64,000 nucleotides of DNA from Rhodococcus sp. SBT000017. GTDB taxonomy: Bacteria > Actinomycetota > Actinomycetes > Mycobacteriales > Mycobacteriaceae. The notes beneath the pieces were generated by a model, which worked only from the letters and a program-made list of their open reading frames with translations, searched no databases and was not told the DNA's origin. Both the position numbers and the translations under genes were made by a program. Positions 1 to 10,106 of this stretch are shown here, one piece after another; positions within the stretch are counted from its first letter, which is position 1, and each line of letters starts with the position of its first letter. Where the stretch lies: NCBI RefSeq assembly GCF_003688915.1, contig NZ_REFU01000001.1, positions 1,984,001 to 2,048,000 of the forward strand. The letters are read 5' to 3'.

Positions 1-1268
1 CCCTGCCGCACCGGTGCGTCCTCGGGCACCACCGCGATCGACGGCATCGCTACTTTCAAGCCGAGTACCGGAAGCGCCAGGGCGATCAGAATTCCCACGG
101 AGACGACGGCGAACGGCCACGGGTGCTTGTGCAACAACTCGCCCCAGGCCGCGAACTTCGGGGATCGATGCTCCTGCCGCTTGGCGTACGGCAACGAGGC
201 GGCATTGACCTTGGGCCCGAGCGCCCCCAATGCCGCAGGCAGCAGCGTCATGGTTGCCAGCAACACGAAGGCGACGGCCAGCATGATCCCGACAGCCATC
301 GTGCGCACTGCAGGCGCGGGGACGAGCAGTACTGCGGACAGACTCACCAGCACCGTCAGCCCGGACAACACGACGGCTTTGCCTGCAGTGTCCATGGTTT
401 CGGCCACTGCGGCCCGAGGGTCGGCGTTGCGCAACGCGTCGCGGAATCGAGCGACGATGAACAGCGCGTAGTCGATTCCGAGCGCGAGGGCGAACATCAT
501 CGCGAAGTTCATGGCCCACACCGAAATCGGCGTGACACCGTTGAGCAGAACGAGACCACCAGCGGATGCGACGAGTCCGGCGACGGTGAGCAGCAGCGGC
601 AATCCCGCGGCGACGAGCGATCCGAACGCAAGCACCATGATCGCCAATGTGACTGGCCACGAGAATAATTCGGCCTGGATCATCGCATCGTGGTTCGCCT
701 TGTTGAAGTCCGACCACAGGGCCGACGAACCGGTGGGATACACCTCGATTCCGTCGGTCGAGAGCGCGGTCAACCGCTCCTTCACATCGTCGACGGCTTT
801 GACCATCTCGTCGGTGGTGCCGTTCGCCCCGGCGATGACGATGCCGGTGCGGCCGTCCGGGCTGATCGTCATACCCGGTTGCGGCGCAACGACGTCCCCG
901 AATCTGGTATCGCCGGTGAATACATCGGACACGTCGGCAATCACATCCTGAACAGCGGGATCGGTGATGGGTGCCGAGTCGGAGTGGACGACCACCTGCA
1001 CCGCCGCGGAGGAATTACCGCCGAAGTGCTGCTGGGCCAACTCTCGAACCTGTACGGATTCGGATCCGTTCGCCTGCCATCCCGCTCCGGCCAGCGACGA
1101 GAACACCGAGGGCGCAAACGAACCGAGGCCCACGAGCACGATGAGCCACACACCGAACACCCACCGCCGGTGAGTCACCATCGAGCCGCCCGCGCGGCCG
1201 AGCAGGCCCGGCTCGGCCTGAGGCCGATCATCAGGTGGGCGAAGAACTTCGGCGTCACGCAGCGACAT
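1..1268 (-). CDS. MMPL family transporter, N-terminal part (runs off the window)
   Basis: RND-superfamily exporter of the actinobacterial MMPL type, which moves lipids or drugs across the inner membrane using the proton gradient. The 422 residues present show a first membrane helix after about 30 residues, then a large extracytoplasmic loop. A block of helices follows, including the stretch ALGIDYALFIVARFRDAL, typical of the RND/MMPL core. The visible end reads SIAVVPEDAPVRQ, the start of the second periplasmic domain as in MmpL relatives, so roughly the C-terminal half lies outside the window. The ATG at 1268 has a GGAG ribosome site at 1273-1276. The substrate cannot be read from this part. 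The gene lies downstream of marR on the same strand, but the 167-bp gap contains its own operator-like repeats. Confidence 0.9.
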   Translation of the reverse strand, partial: MSLRDAEVLRPPDDRPQAEPGLLGRAGGSMVTHRRWVFGVWLIVLVGLGSFAPSVFSSLAGAGWQANGSESVQVRELAQQHFGGNSSAAVQVVVHSDSAPITDPAVQDVIADVSDVFTGDTRFGDVVAPQPGMTISPDGRTGIVIAGANGTTDEMVKAVDDVKERLTALSTDGIEVYPTGSSALWSDFNKANHDAMIQAELFSWPVTLAIMVLAFGSLVAAGLPLLLTVAGLVASAGGLVLLNGVTPISVWAMNFAMMFALALGIDYALFIVARFRDALRNADPRAAVAETMDTAGKAVVLSGLTVLVSLSAVLLVPAPAVRTMAVGIMLAVAFVLLATMTLLPAALGALGPKVNAASLPYAKRQEHRSPKFAAWGELLHKHPWPFAVVSVGILIALALPVLGLKVAMPSIAVVPEDAPVRQ

Positions 1269-1344
1269 TGTGCTCCTATACGGGTGGGGGTATCGAACGG
1301 GGCAGACGAAACCCTCGAACGAACGAACCTGCCCACCTTCGCAC

Positions 1345-1380
1345 ATACCCAGGGGGGTATGCAAGTACCCCTGGGGGTAT
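1345..1380. promoter_or_regulatory. Tandem CsoR/RcnR-type operators
   Basis: Two inverted repeats fit TACCC-N4-GGGTA exactly, at 1346-1359 and 1366-1379, and are spaced 20 bp apart (about two helical turns). A degenerate third copy with only one good half lies at 1279-1292, next to the ribosome site of the MMPL gene. TACCC-N4-GGGTA is the established operator form for CsoR/RcnR (DUF156) repressors, which sense copper, nickel, persulfide or formaldehyde. No CsoR gene is in the window. The sites lie between marR and the MMPL gene and most simply control the latter. Confidence 0.6.
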
Positions 1381-1435
1381 CACCTCAGGGGTACTTGTTC
1401 TTCAGAGCCGAATAGCCGGTGTTGTCACCCGCCGG

Positions 1436-1900
1436 TCAGCGCCGACCGTTCCACTGTTTCTCGATGCCACGCAACACCTCGAGCGTCCGAGCAGAGTCGG
1501 CATCGACCGCCATCCTCGACCGAGCGCGCTCGAGCGCACGCTCGGCCCGAGTGACCGCACGGTGCCCCGAGTCGGTGGCCTCGACCATGTACTGCTGCCG
1601 ATTTCGCGGATTGACGCTACGCACCAGCAACCCCGCCTCGACGAGACTGGCCGTCGTGGCGGTGATACTCGTCCGGTGTCGCACCAACTCACGCGACAGC
1701 GCACTGTAGGACATCGGCCCTCGCCTGGACACCAGTTCCAGCACCTCGTACCTCGCCCAGCTCAGCCCCTGCGCGTCCAGTGCCTCCGCCAGACGAACCC
1801 GCGCGGCCGACGCCATGCGCAGCACCGTGGACACGATTTCGAGCTCGGTGGAATGCACCGGAGAGGTACCACCGTCGAACGATTCAGCGAGGGCAGTCAT
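1436..1900 (-). CDS. MarR family transcriptional regulator
   Basis: A 154-residue winged-helix regulator of the usual MarR length. The core helix-turn-helix reads MSYSALSRELVRHRTSITATTASLVEAGLL (split here only by description: recognition helix near residues 70-90). It is followed by a wing with NPRNRQQYMVEAT, where MarR proteins usually have DRRxxxVxLT. The ATG at 1900 follows a GGGGAG ribosome site and lies 11 bases after the accA stop, so marR is probably the last gene of the acyl-CoA carboxylase operon. It could control that operon or the MMPL gene next to it; the sequence does not decide. Confidence 0.88.
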   Translation of the reverse strand: MTALAESFDGGTSPVHSTELEIVSTVLRMASAARVRLAEALDAQGLSWARYEVLELVSRRGPMSYSALSRELVRHRTSITATTASLVEAGLLVRSVNPRNRQQYMVEATDSGHRAVTRAERALERARSRMAVDADSARTLEVLRGIEKQWNGRR

Positions 1901-1911
1901 CGGACACTCCC

Positions 1912-3714
<1,803 letters not shown>

Positions 3715-3728
3715 GTATTGAAATTCCT

Positions 3729-3995
3729 TCACTGGCCATATCGGGCATTGACGAAAAGAGCTGGGGCACTGGCAAGTCCGTATCGATGCAGATCCTCGGG
3801 ACGACCCCACAGATCCGATACAACCGGAGCTTCGACGGTCGCCGAAGACCGCGCTGCGGTCAGAACAGCAACAACGGCAGCAATGTCGGCGTCGGTGGGG
3901 CTTCCGCGAAACGACCAACCAGGCGACGCAGCAACATGATTCGCGTCGCCGTTCGTTTCGTTGCTCACTGCGTCATGATTCGCTTCGCCGCTCAT
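3729..3995 (-). CDS. accE: Acyl-CoA carboxylase epsilon subunit
   Basis: A small (88 residue) accessory subunit that strengthens the alpha-beta carboxylase complex in mycolate-producing actinobacteria. The C-terminal half has the family signature ([20 protein letters not shown], then a Trp-Gly-Arg stretch near residue 63). The N-terminal 25 residues are low-complexity Asn/Asp/Ala, as is common in this family. The ATG overlaps the accD stop codon by four bases (ATGA), and accA starts 14 bases downstream, so the three subunits are translationally linked. The N-terminal tail contains an internal DNA duplication, listed separately. Paralogues accE5-like and others exist, so the exact numbering is left open. 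Confidence 0.85.
   Translation of the reverse strand: MSGEANHDAVSNETNGDANHVAASPGWSFRGSPTDADIAAVVAVLTAARSSATVEAPVVSDLWGRPEDLHRYGLASAPALFVNARYGQ
3935..3990. repeat. 17-bp direct repeat inside accE
   Basis: The 17 bases at 3935-3951 recur at 3974-3990 with one mismatch, 39 bp (13 codons) apart and in frame. They encode the repeated Ala-Asn-His patch in the N-terminal tail of the epsilon subunit. This looks like a small in-frame tandem expansion of a disordered tail. Confidence 0.7.
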
Positions 3996-5602
3996 AGTGG
4001 GATGTTTCCGTGTTTCTTGGGTGGGAGGGTGACTTGTTTGCGTTCGAGTAGTCGTAGTGCGGTGACGATCTGGCCGCGGGTGTGGCTCGGTGGGATGACG
4101 GCGTCGAGGTAGCCGCGTTCGGCGGCGATGTAGGGGTTGACGAGGGTGTCCTCGTATTCCTGCTGCAACGTCAGGCGGAGGGCGTCGACGTCTTCACCGT
4201 TCTTCGCGGCGTCGAGCAGTTGTTTGCGGTAGACGAATCCGACGGCTCCGGAGGCTCCCATGACGGCGATCTGTGCGGTGGGCCAGGCGAGGTTGACGTC
4301 GGCTCCCATGTGCTTGGATCCCATCACGTCGTACGCCCCGCCGTACGCTTTGCGGGTGATGACGGTGATCTTCCCGACCGTTGCTTCGCCGTAGGCGTAG
4401 AGCAGTTTCGCGCCGCGTCGGATGATGCCGTTGTATTCCTGGCCGGTGCCGGGCAGAAAGCCCGGTACGTCGACCAGGGTGATGATCGGGACGTTGAAAC
4501 AATCGCAGGTGCGCACGAACCGGGCAGCCTTCTCGGAGGCGTCGATATCCAATGTGCCCGCGAACTGGGTGGGTTGGTTGGCCACGATCCCCACCGATCG
4601 GCCGTCGATGCGCCCGAACCCGACGATGATGTTGCGTGCCCGCCCTTCCTGGACTTCGAGGAATTCGTCGTCGTCGAGGATCCGGGTGATGACCTCGTGC
4701 ATGTCGTAGGGGGTGTTCGGTGAATCGGGGATCAGGGTGTCGAGTTCGAGATCCTCGGCAGTGAGCGAGTCCTCGATCGACCCGACAACGGGGTCCGACG
4801 GTGCGGTGCGGGGGGCGTCGGCGCGATTGTTCGACGGCAGGTACGACAGGAGGTCGCGGACGTAGTCGAGGGCGTCCTGTTCACCGGAGGCGACGTAGTG
4901 CGCGACCCCGGATTTCTCCATGTGGGTTCTCGCGCCGCCGAGTTCTTCCATCGTGACGTTCTCACCGGTGACGGTTTTGATGACGTCGGGTCCGGTGACG
5001 AACATCTGGCTCGTGCCGTCGACCATGACCACGAAGTCGGTCAACGCCGGGGAGTAGACGTGCCCGCCTGCGGCGGGTCCCATGATCACCGAGATCTGCG
5101 GGATCACTCCCGACGCGCGGACGTTGCGGTGGAAGATCTCCCCGTACAGTCCGAGGGAGACGACCCCTTCCTGGATGCGGGCTCCGGCGCCTTCGTTGAT
5201 GCCGACCAGAGGGCGGCCGGTCTTGACGGCCAGGTCCATGACCTTGACGATCTTCTCGCCGTAGATTTCCCCCAACGAGCCGCCGAAGACGGTCGCGTCC
5301 TGGGAGAACACGCACACATCGCGGCCATCGACCGTGCCGTAGCCGGTGACGACACCGTCACCGAACGGCCGGTTGTCGGCCAACCCGAAATTCTGGGAGC
5401 GGTGCCGGGCCAGGGCGTCGAGTTCGACGAACGAGCCCTCGTCGAGCAGGGCGGTGATCCGCTCGCGGGCGGTCAGCTTGCCTTTGGCGTGGACCTTGTC
5501 CACCGCCGCCTCACCGGACGGAATCTCCGCAACCGCGAGACGTTTACGAAGATCGGCCAATTTACCCGCAGTGGTATGGATATCGGGTTCGGTTGTCGTC
5601 AT
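3992..5602 (-). CDS. accD: Acyl-CoA carboxylase beta subunit (carboxyltransferase, PccB/AccD5-like)
   Basis: Transfers carboxyl from biotin to acetyl- or propionyl-CoA. At 536 residues it is full length. It begins with the usual [14 protein letters not shown] helix and KLTARERI motif. The N-terminal crotonase fold carries [19 protein letters not shown] residues (here [11 protein letters not shown]), and the C-terminal fold carries [11 protein letters not shown] and [14 protein letters not shown], which form the oxyanion holes for biotin and CoA substrates. Overall it resembles AccD5/PccB, so propionyl-CoA is the likely main substrate. It is 42 bases downstream of an acyl-CoA dehydrogenase gene on the same strand and overlaps accE, suggesting one transcript that carries acyl-CoA oxidation products into carboxylation. 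Confidence 0.93.
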   Translation of the reverse strand: MTTTEPDIHTTAGKLADLRKRLAVAEIPSGEAAVDKVHAKGKLTARERITALLDEGSFVELDALARHRSQNFGLADNRPFGDGVVTGYGTVDGRDVCVFSQDATVFGGSLGEIYGEKIVKVMDLAVKTGRPLVGINEGAGARIQEGVVSLGLYGEIFHRNVRASGVIPQISVIMGPAAGGHVYSPALTDFVVMVDGTSQMFVTGPDVIKTVTGENVTMEELGGARTHMEKSGVAHYVASGEQDALDYVRDLLSYLPSNNRADAPRTAPSDPVVGSIEDSLTAEDLELDTLIPDSPNTPYDMHEVITRILDDDEFLEVQEGRARNIIVGFGRIDGRSVGIVANQPTQFAGTLDIDASEKAARFVRTCDCFNVPIITLVDVPGFLPGTGQEYNGIIRRGAKLLYAYGEATVGKITVITRKAYGGAYDVMGSKHMGADVNLAWPTAQIAVMGASGAVGFVYRKQLLDAAKNGEDVDALRLTLQQEYEDTLVNPYIAAERGYLDAVIPPSHTRGQIVTALRLLERKQVTLPPKKHGNIPL

Positions 5603-5644
5603 GCAGAGGTCCCCTACGTTGTGTGGAATGGCAAACGGAGATCG

Positions 5645-6787
5645 TCAGTTCGTGGCAAGCGAGCGCGCGATCACCAGACGCTGAATCTGGTTGGTGCCCT
5701 CGAAGATCTGAGTGATCTTGGCGTCGCGCATGTATCGCTCGACGCGGAAGTCGCGGGTGTACCCGTAGCCACCGAACACCTGCACCGCATCGGTGGTCAC
5801 CTTCATGGCAGCATCGGTGGCGATCAGCTTGGCCACGGAAGCGTTGCGCGAGTAGGGAAGTCCGGCGTCACGCCGACGGGCAGCATCGAGGTAGGTGGCG
5901 CGGGCAGAGTCAACCGCCGCCGCCATGTCCGCCAGCACGAAACCGAGGCCCTGGTGGTCGATGATCTTCTTGCCGAAAGCCGTACGCTCCTGGGCGTACT
6001 TCACCGCGTCGTCGAGCGCCGCCTGCGCGATTCCCACTGCTACAGCAGCAATTCCGAGCCGTCCGGCATCGAGTGCGCTGAAGGCGATCTGCAGTCCCTG
6101 CCCCTCCGCACCGATTCGCCACTCGGTGGGTACGTGGACGTTGTCGTAGTGCGCCGAGGTCGTCGGGATCGCGTGCAGTCCCATCTTCTCCTCGGGCCTG
6201 CCGAAGCTCAGGCCGTCGGTTCCATCCGGAACGAGAAAGCACGAGATGCCCTTCGATCCTTCGCCGGTCCGGGCGAACAGGTTGTAGAAGTCGGCCACTC
6301 CGCCGTGCGTGATCCACGCCTTCGAACCGTTGACCGTGTAGCCACCCTCGGTCGGGGTTGCCTTGCAGCTCAGTGCGGCGGCGTCGGAGCCGGCCTGCGC
6401 CTCGGACAGTGAGTACGCGCCGATCTGTGCACCACCGAGCATGCCGGGAAGCTTGTCGGCCTTCTGCTGATCGGTACCGAAAACCATCAGGGGGTGGCAG
6501 GCCAGGCCGTGCACGCTCACCGCAACGGCCACTGCCGCCCAGCGCGATGCCAGTTCTTCGAGAACCTGGAGATAGACCTCGTACGGTTGTCCTCCCCCGC
6601 CCCATTCCTCCGCGTACGGCAGGCTCAACAGGCCCGCCTCGCCGAGGGTGTCGAACACTCCGTCGGGGTACGCCTCGCGCCGTTCGTGATCGTCGACGAT
6701 CGGGTCGAGCACCTTGTCTGCCACGTCGCGGGTCAGCGCGATGAGGTCGCGCGCTTCGGCAGTGGGCAACAGACGATCGACGGGCAC
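5645..6787 (-). CDS. Acyl-CoA dehydrogenase
   Basis: FAD-dependent alpha,beta-dehydrogenation of an acyl-CoA. The protein has 380 residues, the usual short/medium-chain FadE size. FAD- and substrate-loop motifs AYSLSEAQAGSDAAAL and AWITHGGVADFYN are present. The catalytic Glu lies in IFEGTNQIQR (about residue 363). The GTG at 6787 is chosen because GGAGG lies eight bases upstream and the family N-terminus (PVDRLLPTAEARDL) begins there; reading further upstream would run through the operator region. It heads the operon with accD, accE and accA and diverges from a TetR gene, which probably represses it. The chain-length or branched-chain preference cannot be read. Confidence 0.92.
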   Translation of the reverse strand: MPVDRLLPTAEARDLIALTRDVADKVLDPIVDDHERREAYPDGVFDTLGEAGLLSLPYAEEWGGGGQPYEVYLQVLEELASRWAAVAVAVSVHGLACHPLMVFGTDQQKADKLPGMLGGAQIGAYSLSEAQAGSDAAALSCKATPTEGGYTVNGSKAWITHGGVADFYNLFARTGEGSKGISCFLVPDGTDGLSFGRPEEKMGLHAIPTTSAHYDNVHVPTEWRIGAEGQGLQIAFSALDAGRLGIAAVAVGIAQAALDDAVKYAQERTAFGKKIIDHQGLGFVLADMAAAVDSARATYLDAARRRDAGLPYSRNASVAKLIATDAAMKVTTDAVQVFGGYGYTRDFRVERYMRDAKITQIFEGTNQIQRLVIARSLATN

Positions 6788-6813
6788 GTGAAAAACCTCC
6801 AGAAAGTTCGGAT

Positions 6814-6873
6814 CAGTACTGCCGGGCGATCCGCAGTACTGATGCAGAGTACTGCACAAGACGATGCAGTACC
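6814..6873. promoter_or_regulatory. Operator array for the divergent TetR/acyl-CoA dehydrogenase promoters
   Basis: The octamer GCAGTACT or its complement occurs repeatedly in the 95-bp divergent gap. A perfect inverted repeat GCAGTACT-N7-AGTACTGC lies at 6833-6855, a palindromic CAGTACTG at 6814-6821, and a further half site at 6865-6872. Dyads of this kind between divergent genes are typical TetR self-operators. Confidence 0.65.
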
Positions 6874-6882
6874 ATCCCTGAT

Positions 6883-7464
6883 GTGAACGCACCCGTGACC
6901 TCGCATGCCACGGCTCGCCGTTCCGAGCTCTTCGACCAGCTCGTGAGTCTGTTTCTGGCAGAGGGCTTCGCGCACCTGACGCTCGACACCATCGCGGCCC
7001 GCCTCCGCTGCTCCAAGTCCACGCTGTACACACTGGCGTCGAGCAAGGACCAGCTTGTCGGCGGTGCCACCGTGCACTACTTCAAGTCCATGACCACGCA
7101 GGTCGAAAGCGCGGTCGCCGAGGTCGATGGCACCCGCAATCGCATCACCACGTATCTGACTGCGGTGGGAGCAGCCCTGGAGTCGGCGTCCGAGCAGTTC
7201 ATGACGGACCTGGCGTCACTCGAGGCGGCCCGCTCGGTGTACGAACGGAACACCGCGATCGCCGCGCGCCGCGTCCAGGAGTTGATCAGCGAGGGCGTGG
7301 CCAGTGGCGAGGTGCGCGACGTGCACGCGGCCTTCGTCGGCGACGTCGCCTCCTCGGTCATGGTTCGCATTCAGACTCGCGAGGTGTTCCGCCTGACCGG
7401 ACTGAGCGACGGCGACGCCTATCTCGAACTGGCGAAGCTCTTGACCGCCGGCATCGGTGCGTAG
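6883..7464 (+). CDS. TetR family regulator (probable repressor of the fadE-acc operon)
   Basis: 193 residues. The N-terminal helix-turn-helix is clear: FLAEGFAHLTLDTIAARL followed by the recognition helix CSKSTLYTLASSKDQL, where TetR proteins usually read VSKGTLYxHFxSKEEL. The rest is an all-helical ligand-binding domain. The GTG start at 6883 lies just beyond the GCAGTACT array. Divergence from the acyl-CoA dehydrogenase/carboxylase operon suggests control by an acyl-CoA or related ligand. This is inferred from position, not demonstrated. Confidence 0.9.
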   Translation: MNAPVTSHATARRSELFDQLVSLFLAEGFAHLTLDTIAARLRCSKSTLYTLASSKDQLVGGATVHYFKSMTTQVESAVAEVDGTRNRITTYLTAVGAALESASEQFMTDLASLEAARSVYERNTAIAARRVQELISEGVASGEVRDVHAAFVGDVASSVMVRIQTREVFRLTGLSDGDAYLELAKLLTAGIGA

Positions 7465-7516
7465 CCCCGACGCCGGGAATGGATTCGACCCGACACACGC
7501 TGAAGTACAGTGAATA

Positions 7517-7530
7517 GTTGATCCTTCAAC
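7517..7530. promoter_or_regulatory. Possible operator before the LLM flavoprotein
   Basis: A short inverted repeat GTTGA-N4-TCAAC lies immediately upstream of the ribosome site of the flavoprotein gene. It is in the right place for a repressor site, but it is short and single. Confidence 0.25.
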
Positions 7531-7543
7531 GAAAGAGCGCGTG

Positions 7544-8563
7544 ATGAAGAAGATCGGATTTCTGTCCTTCGGGCATTGGTCGGCGTCCCCACAGTCACAG
7601 ACGCGGTCGGCGTCGGACGTGCTGCTGCAGTCCATCGACCTCGCGGTCGCGGCCGAAGAACTGGGTGCCGACGGCGCGTACTACCGCGTCCATCACTTTG
7701 CCAGCCAACTCGCGTCACCGTTCCCCCTCCTCGCCGCCGTCGGTGCCAAGACGAGCACCATCGAGATCGGCACCGGCGTCATCGACATGCGCTACGAGAA
7801 TCCGTTCTACATGGCCGAGGACTCGGGTTCCGCCGATCTCATCTCGGGCGGACGGTTGCAGCTCGGGGTCAGCCGAGGATCGCCCGAGCAGGTCATCGAG
7901 GGGTATCGCCATTTCGGCTACACACCGGCCGAGGGTTCCGACCACGCCGACATGGCCCGCGAACACACCCGCATCTACCTCGATCTCCTCGAGGGCAAGG
8001 GCTTCGCACAGCCGAATCCACGGCCGATGTTTCCCAATCCGCCCGGACTCCTGCGCCTCGAACCGCACTCCCCCGGTCTCCGACAGCGCATCTGGTGGGG
8101 TGCCGGCACCCGCGAAACCGCCGAATGGACCGCGCGCCAAGGCATGAATCTGATGAGCTCGACGCTGTTGAGCGAAGACACCGGAGTGCCGTTCCATCAG
8201 TTGCAGGCCGAGCAGATCGAACGATTCCACAAGACGTGGAGCGACGCCGGACACGATTTCGCTCCGCGAACTTCGGTGAGCCGCAGCATCTTTCCGATCG
8301 TCAACGATCTCGATCGCGCCTATTTCGGCCGAGAGGGCAGTGGCGACGATCAGGTCGGTTACATCGACGGCGGCAAAGCCCGATTCGGCAAGACGTACGC
8401 AGGCGAACCCGATCGACTGATCGAGGAACTCGCTGCGGACGAAGCGATCGCGGCCGCCGATACCTTGCTGCTCACCGTCCCGAACCAGTTGGGCGTCGAC
8501 TACTGCGCGCACGTGCTCGACACTGTGGTGCGCGACGTCGCCCCCGCGCTGGGGTGGCGCTGA
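7544..8563 (+). CDS. LLM class flavin-dependent oxidoreductase (luciferase-like)
   Basis: A TIM-barrel protein of the bacterial-luciferase superfamily, using FMN or F420 for an oxidation of unknown substrate. About 339 residues. The N-terminus (KKIGFLSFGHW) and the FHYYRVHHFA-type segment (here GAYYRVHHFASQLASPFPLLAAVG) fit the family, as do IEIGTGVIDMRYENPFYMAEDSG and LISGGRLQLGVSRGSPEQV. The ATG at 7544 follows a GTG codon directly; GAAAG at 7531-7535 supports either start. It follows the TetR gene by 79 bases and is probably a separate unit. Confidence 0.88.
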   Translation: MKKIGFLSFGHWSASPQSQTRSASDVLLQSIDLAVAAEELGADGAYYRVHHFASQLASPFPLLAAVGAKTSTIEIGTGVIDMRYENPFYMAEDSGSADLISGGRLQLGVSRGSPEQVIEGYRHFGYTPAEGSDHADMAREHTRIYLDLLEGKGFAQPNPRPMFPNPPGLLRLEPHSPGLRQRIWWGAGTRETAEWTARQGMNLMSSTLLSEDTGVPFHQLQAEQIERFHKTWSDAGHDFAPRTSVSRSIFPIVNDLDRAYFGREGSGDDQVGYIDGGKARFGKTYAGEPDRLIEELAADEAIAAADTLLLTVPNQLGVDYCAHVLDTVVRDVAPALGWR

Positions 8564-8649
8564 ACACTCGCGGAGCGAGATGGGGTTGGTTTCGGCGGAT
8601 ACGGGTACTGGCAGCACGTTCACCCACCCCCACCTGCCAGGAGTTCGAA

Positions 8650-9456
8650 GTGCTCAAACGCGACGTATCCGCGCGCCTCGATGTAGACATCACCGCAGCC
8701 ACCACGCTCGAATTTCAGATCGCGATTGCGCCACACCCGGGCACGACGGTCACCGAATCACTGTCCTTCGTTCTCGACGGCACCCCCATCGAGGCGAAGG
8801 AAGTGAGCGGGCCGCACGGCAACCGAATTCACGTCATGCCCGCCGACGTGGGCAACCTACAGGTGTCGTACGACGCCACAATCGTGGGCAACACCACCCC
8901 GGCTCCGGTCACCGACTACGACATGTCGCTCTACCTCCGACCCAGCCGGTACGCCGAGGCCGACAAGTTCTACGGTTTCGCCGCAACCGAATTCGGCGAC
9001 TACGCGGACTCCGAGGAACTGCTGGCCAAGATTTCCGCGTGGGTCGGCGCTCGCCTGAGCTACGTTCCCGGAAGCAGTGATCCGATCGACGGAGCTGTCG
9101 ACACGCTGCTCGCCGGACAGGGCGTCTGCCGGGACTACTCGCACCTCGTGGTTGCCATGCTGCGCGCGGTCAACGTTCCGGCCCGCCTGGTGGCGGTGTA
9201 CGCACCCGGCTGCGATCCGATGGACTTCCACGCCGTCGCCGAGGCGTTCGTGGGTGGCCAGTGGCGCGTCGTCGATGCCACCTGCCTCGCCCCGCGCTCG
9301 ACGCTGGTGCGCATCTCGGTCGGTCGCGACGCCGCCGACACCGCATTCCTGGACAACCACAAGGGTGCCATCACGCTGAACAGTTCCGTGGTCACCGCGG
9401 TGGTCGACGGCGACCTCCCCCATGACGACATCACCGAGCTGGTCTCCCTCACCTGA
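8650..9456 (+). CDS. Transglutaminase-like cysteine peptidase-fold protein
   Basis: A 268-residue protein of the bacterial transglutaminase-like family. The papain-like core shows the nucleophile in GVCRDYSHL, the His in DPMDFHAVAEAFV and the Asp in WRVVDATCLAPRS, all in the usual order, so the catalytic triad is complete. The preceding 150 residues form the N-terminal beta region seen in stand-alone actinobacterial members. GTG at 8650 is chosen because AGGAG lies six bases upstream and homology begins LKRDVSARLDV. There is no signal peptide, so it is probably cytoplasmic. The substrate is unknown; such proteins may be peptidases or deamidases rather than true cross-linkers. Confidence 0.87.
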   Translation: MLKRDVSARLDVDITAATTLEFQIAIAPHPGTTVTESLSFVLDGTPIEAKEVSGPHGNRIHVMPADVGNLQVSYDATIVGNTTPAPVTDYDMSLYLRPSRYAEADKFYGFAATEFGDYADSEELLAKISAWVGARLSYVPGSSDPIDGAVDTLLAGQGVCRDYSHLVVAMLRAVNVPARLVAVYAPGCDPMDFHAVAEAFVGGQWRVVDATCLAPRSTLVRISVGRDAADTAFLDNHKGAITLNSSVVTAVVDGDLPHDDITELVSLT

Positions 9457-9472
9457 CCCTACGAACGAACGG

Positions 9473-9511
9473 CGCCGTGATGTGATCTGCATCACGGCGG
9501 CGTTTGTTTTC
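9473..9511 (+). terminator. Rho-independent terminator after the transglutaminase-like gene
   Basis: The stem CGCCGTGATG / CATCACGGCG (9473-9482 and 9490-9499) has a 7-base loop and is followed by a T-rich run at 9503-9510. It begins 16 bases after the stop codon. A second short dyad, GTTTTCG-N4-CGAAAAC, lies at 9506-9523. Confidence 0.8.
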
Positions 9512-9572
9512 GCCGACGAAAACCGACTAAGTATCCGTTACCAACATTCACAGCCACCTGAAAGGGGCCCAC

Positions 9573-9743
9573 ATGAGCTTCATCGACAAGGCCAAGAACG
9601 CAGCAGAAGACGCCATCGGCAAGGCCAAGGAAGTTGTCGGCGACGCCACCGACAACAAGGACCTCGAGGCCGAGGGCAAGAAGGACCAGGGTTCGGCAGG
9701 CGTGAAGAAGGTCGGCGAGAACATCAAGGACACCTTCAAGTAA
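9573..9743 (+). CDS. CsbD family stress protein
   Basis: A 56-residue, Lys/Asp/Glu/Gly-rich hydrophilic protein, too small for routine calling but clear by composition and pattern. It starts MSFIDKAKNAAEDAIGKAKEVVGDATDNKDLEAEGKKDQ and continues with GxxKKVGENIKDTFK, the CsbD repeat-like helix pattern (description split only for length). CsbD proteins are general-stress proteins of unknown biochemical role. The ATG at 9573 follows an AAAGGGG site. The gene stands between two hairpin terminators, so it is probably monocistronic. Confidence 0.87.
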   Translation: MSFIDKAKNAAEDAIGKAKEVVGDATDNKDLEAEGKKDQGSAGVKKVGENIKDTFK

Positions 9744-9759
9744 CCACCCCCATCGCATC

Positions 9760-9792
9760 GAGTGCCGCCGATCTCGACGATCGGCGGCACTC
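9760..9792 (+). terminator. Strong hairpin terminator after csbD
   Basis: A perfect 14-bp stem, GAGTGCCGCCGATC (9760-9773) pairing with 9779-9792 across a 5-base loop, 16 bases after the csbD stop. The T tract is weak. Confidence 0.8.
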
Positions 9793-9836
9793 GCCTTTCA
9801 CCCCTCCTACTTCACACCAGAGAACGGATTCCCCTC

Positions 9837-10097
9837 ATGACCGCATCGACCGACACGACACAGACCACCAAGCGTCGCGGCGGATTCGCCTCCAAGTTCG
9901 CCCTCCTCGTCACGCTCGTCCTCGTCGCAGCACTGGTGATCTTCGTGCTGCAGAACACGATTCACACCAACATCAACTTCCTCGGCTGGAACTTCGAGCT
10001 CGCTCAGGGTGTGTCCCTGCTCGGTGCCGCTGTCGTCGGTGCCGTCATCGCGCTCGCCGCAACGGCCGCACTGAAGGTTCGACGCGCAGTTCGCTGA
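9837..10097 (+). CDS. LapA-domain (DUF1049) membrane protein
   Basis: An 86-residue protein with two membrane helices: FALLVTLVLVAALVIFVLQNT (about residues 21-41) and a second near residues 55-76. Between them lies the LapA/DUF1049 signature, with the QNT..INFLGW pattern. Proteins of this family are small inner-membrane proteins of unclear function; in actinobacteria they are not tied to LPS. The ATG at 9837 begins a Thr-rich basic cytoplasmic tail. It faces the MurE-like gene, with a shared hairpin between them. Confidence 0.85.
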   Translation: MTASTDTTQTTKRRGGFASKFALLVTLVLVAALVIFVLQNTIHTNINFLGWNFELAQGVSLLGAAVVGAVIALAATAALKVRRAVR

Positions 10098-10106
10098 TCA
10101 CGTAGA

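Noticed and set aside
3715..3918. N-terminal extension of the carboxylase alpha subunit
   Set aside because: The added residues are Arg/Cys-rich and overlap accE in another frame; family homology and the ribosome site place the start at 3714.
6788..7033. Longer start for the first acyl-CoA dehydrogenase
   Set aside because: It would run through the operator array and antisense to the TetR gene; the GTG at 6787 has GGAGG at correct spacing.
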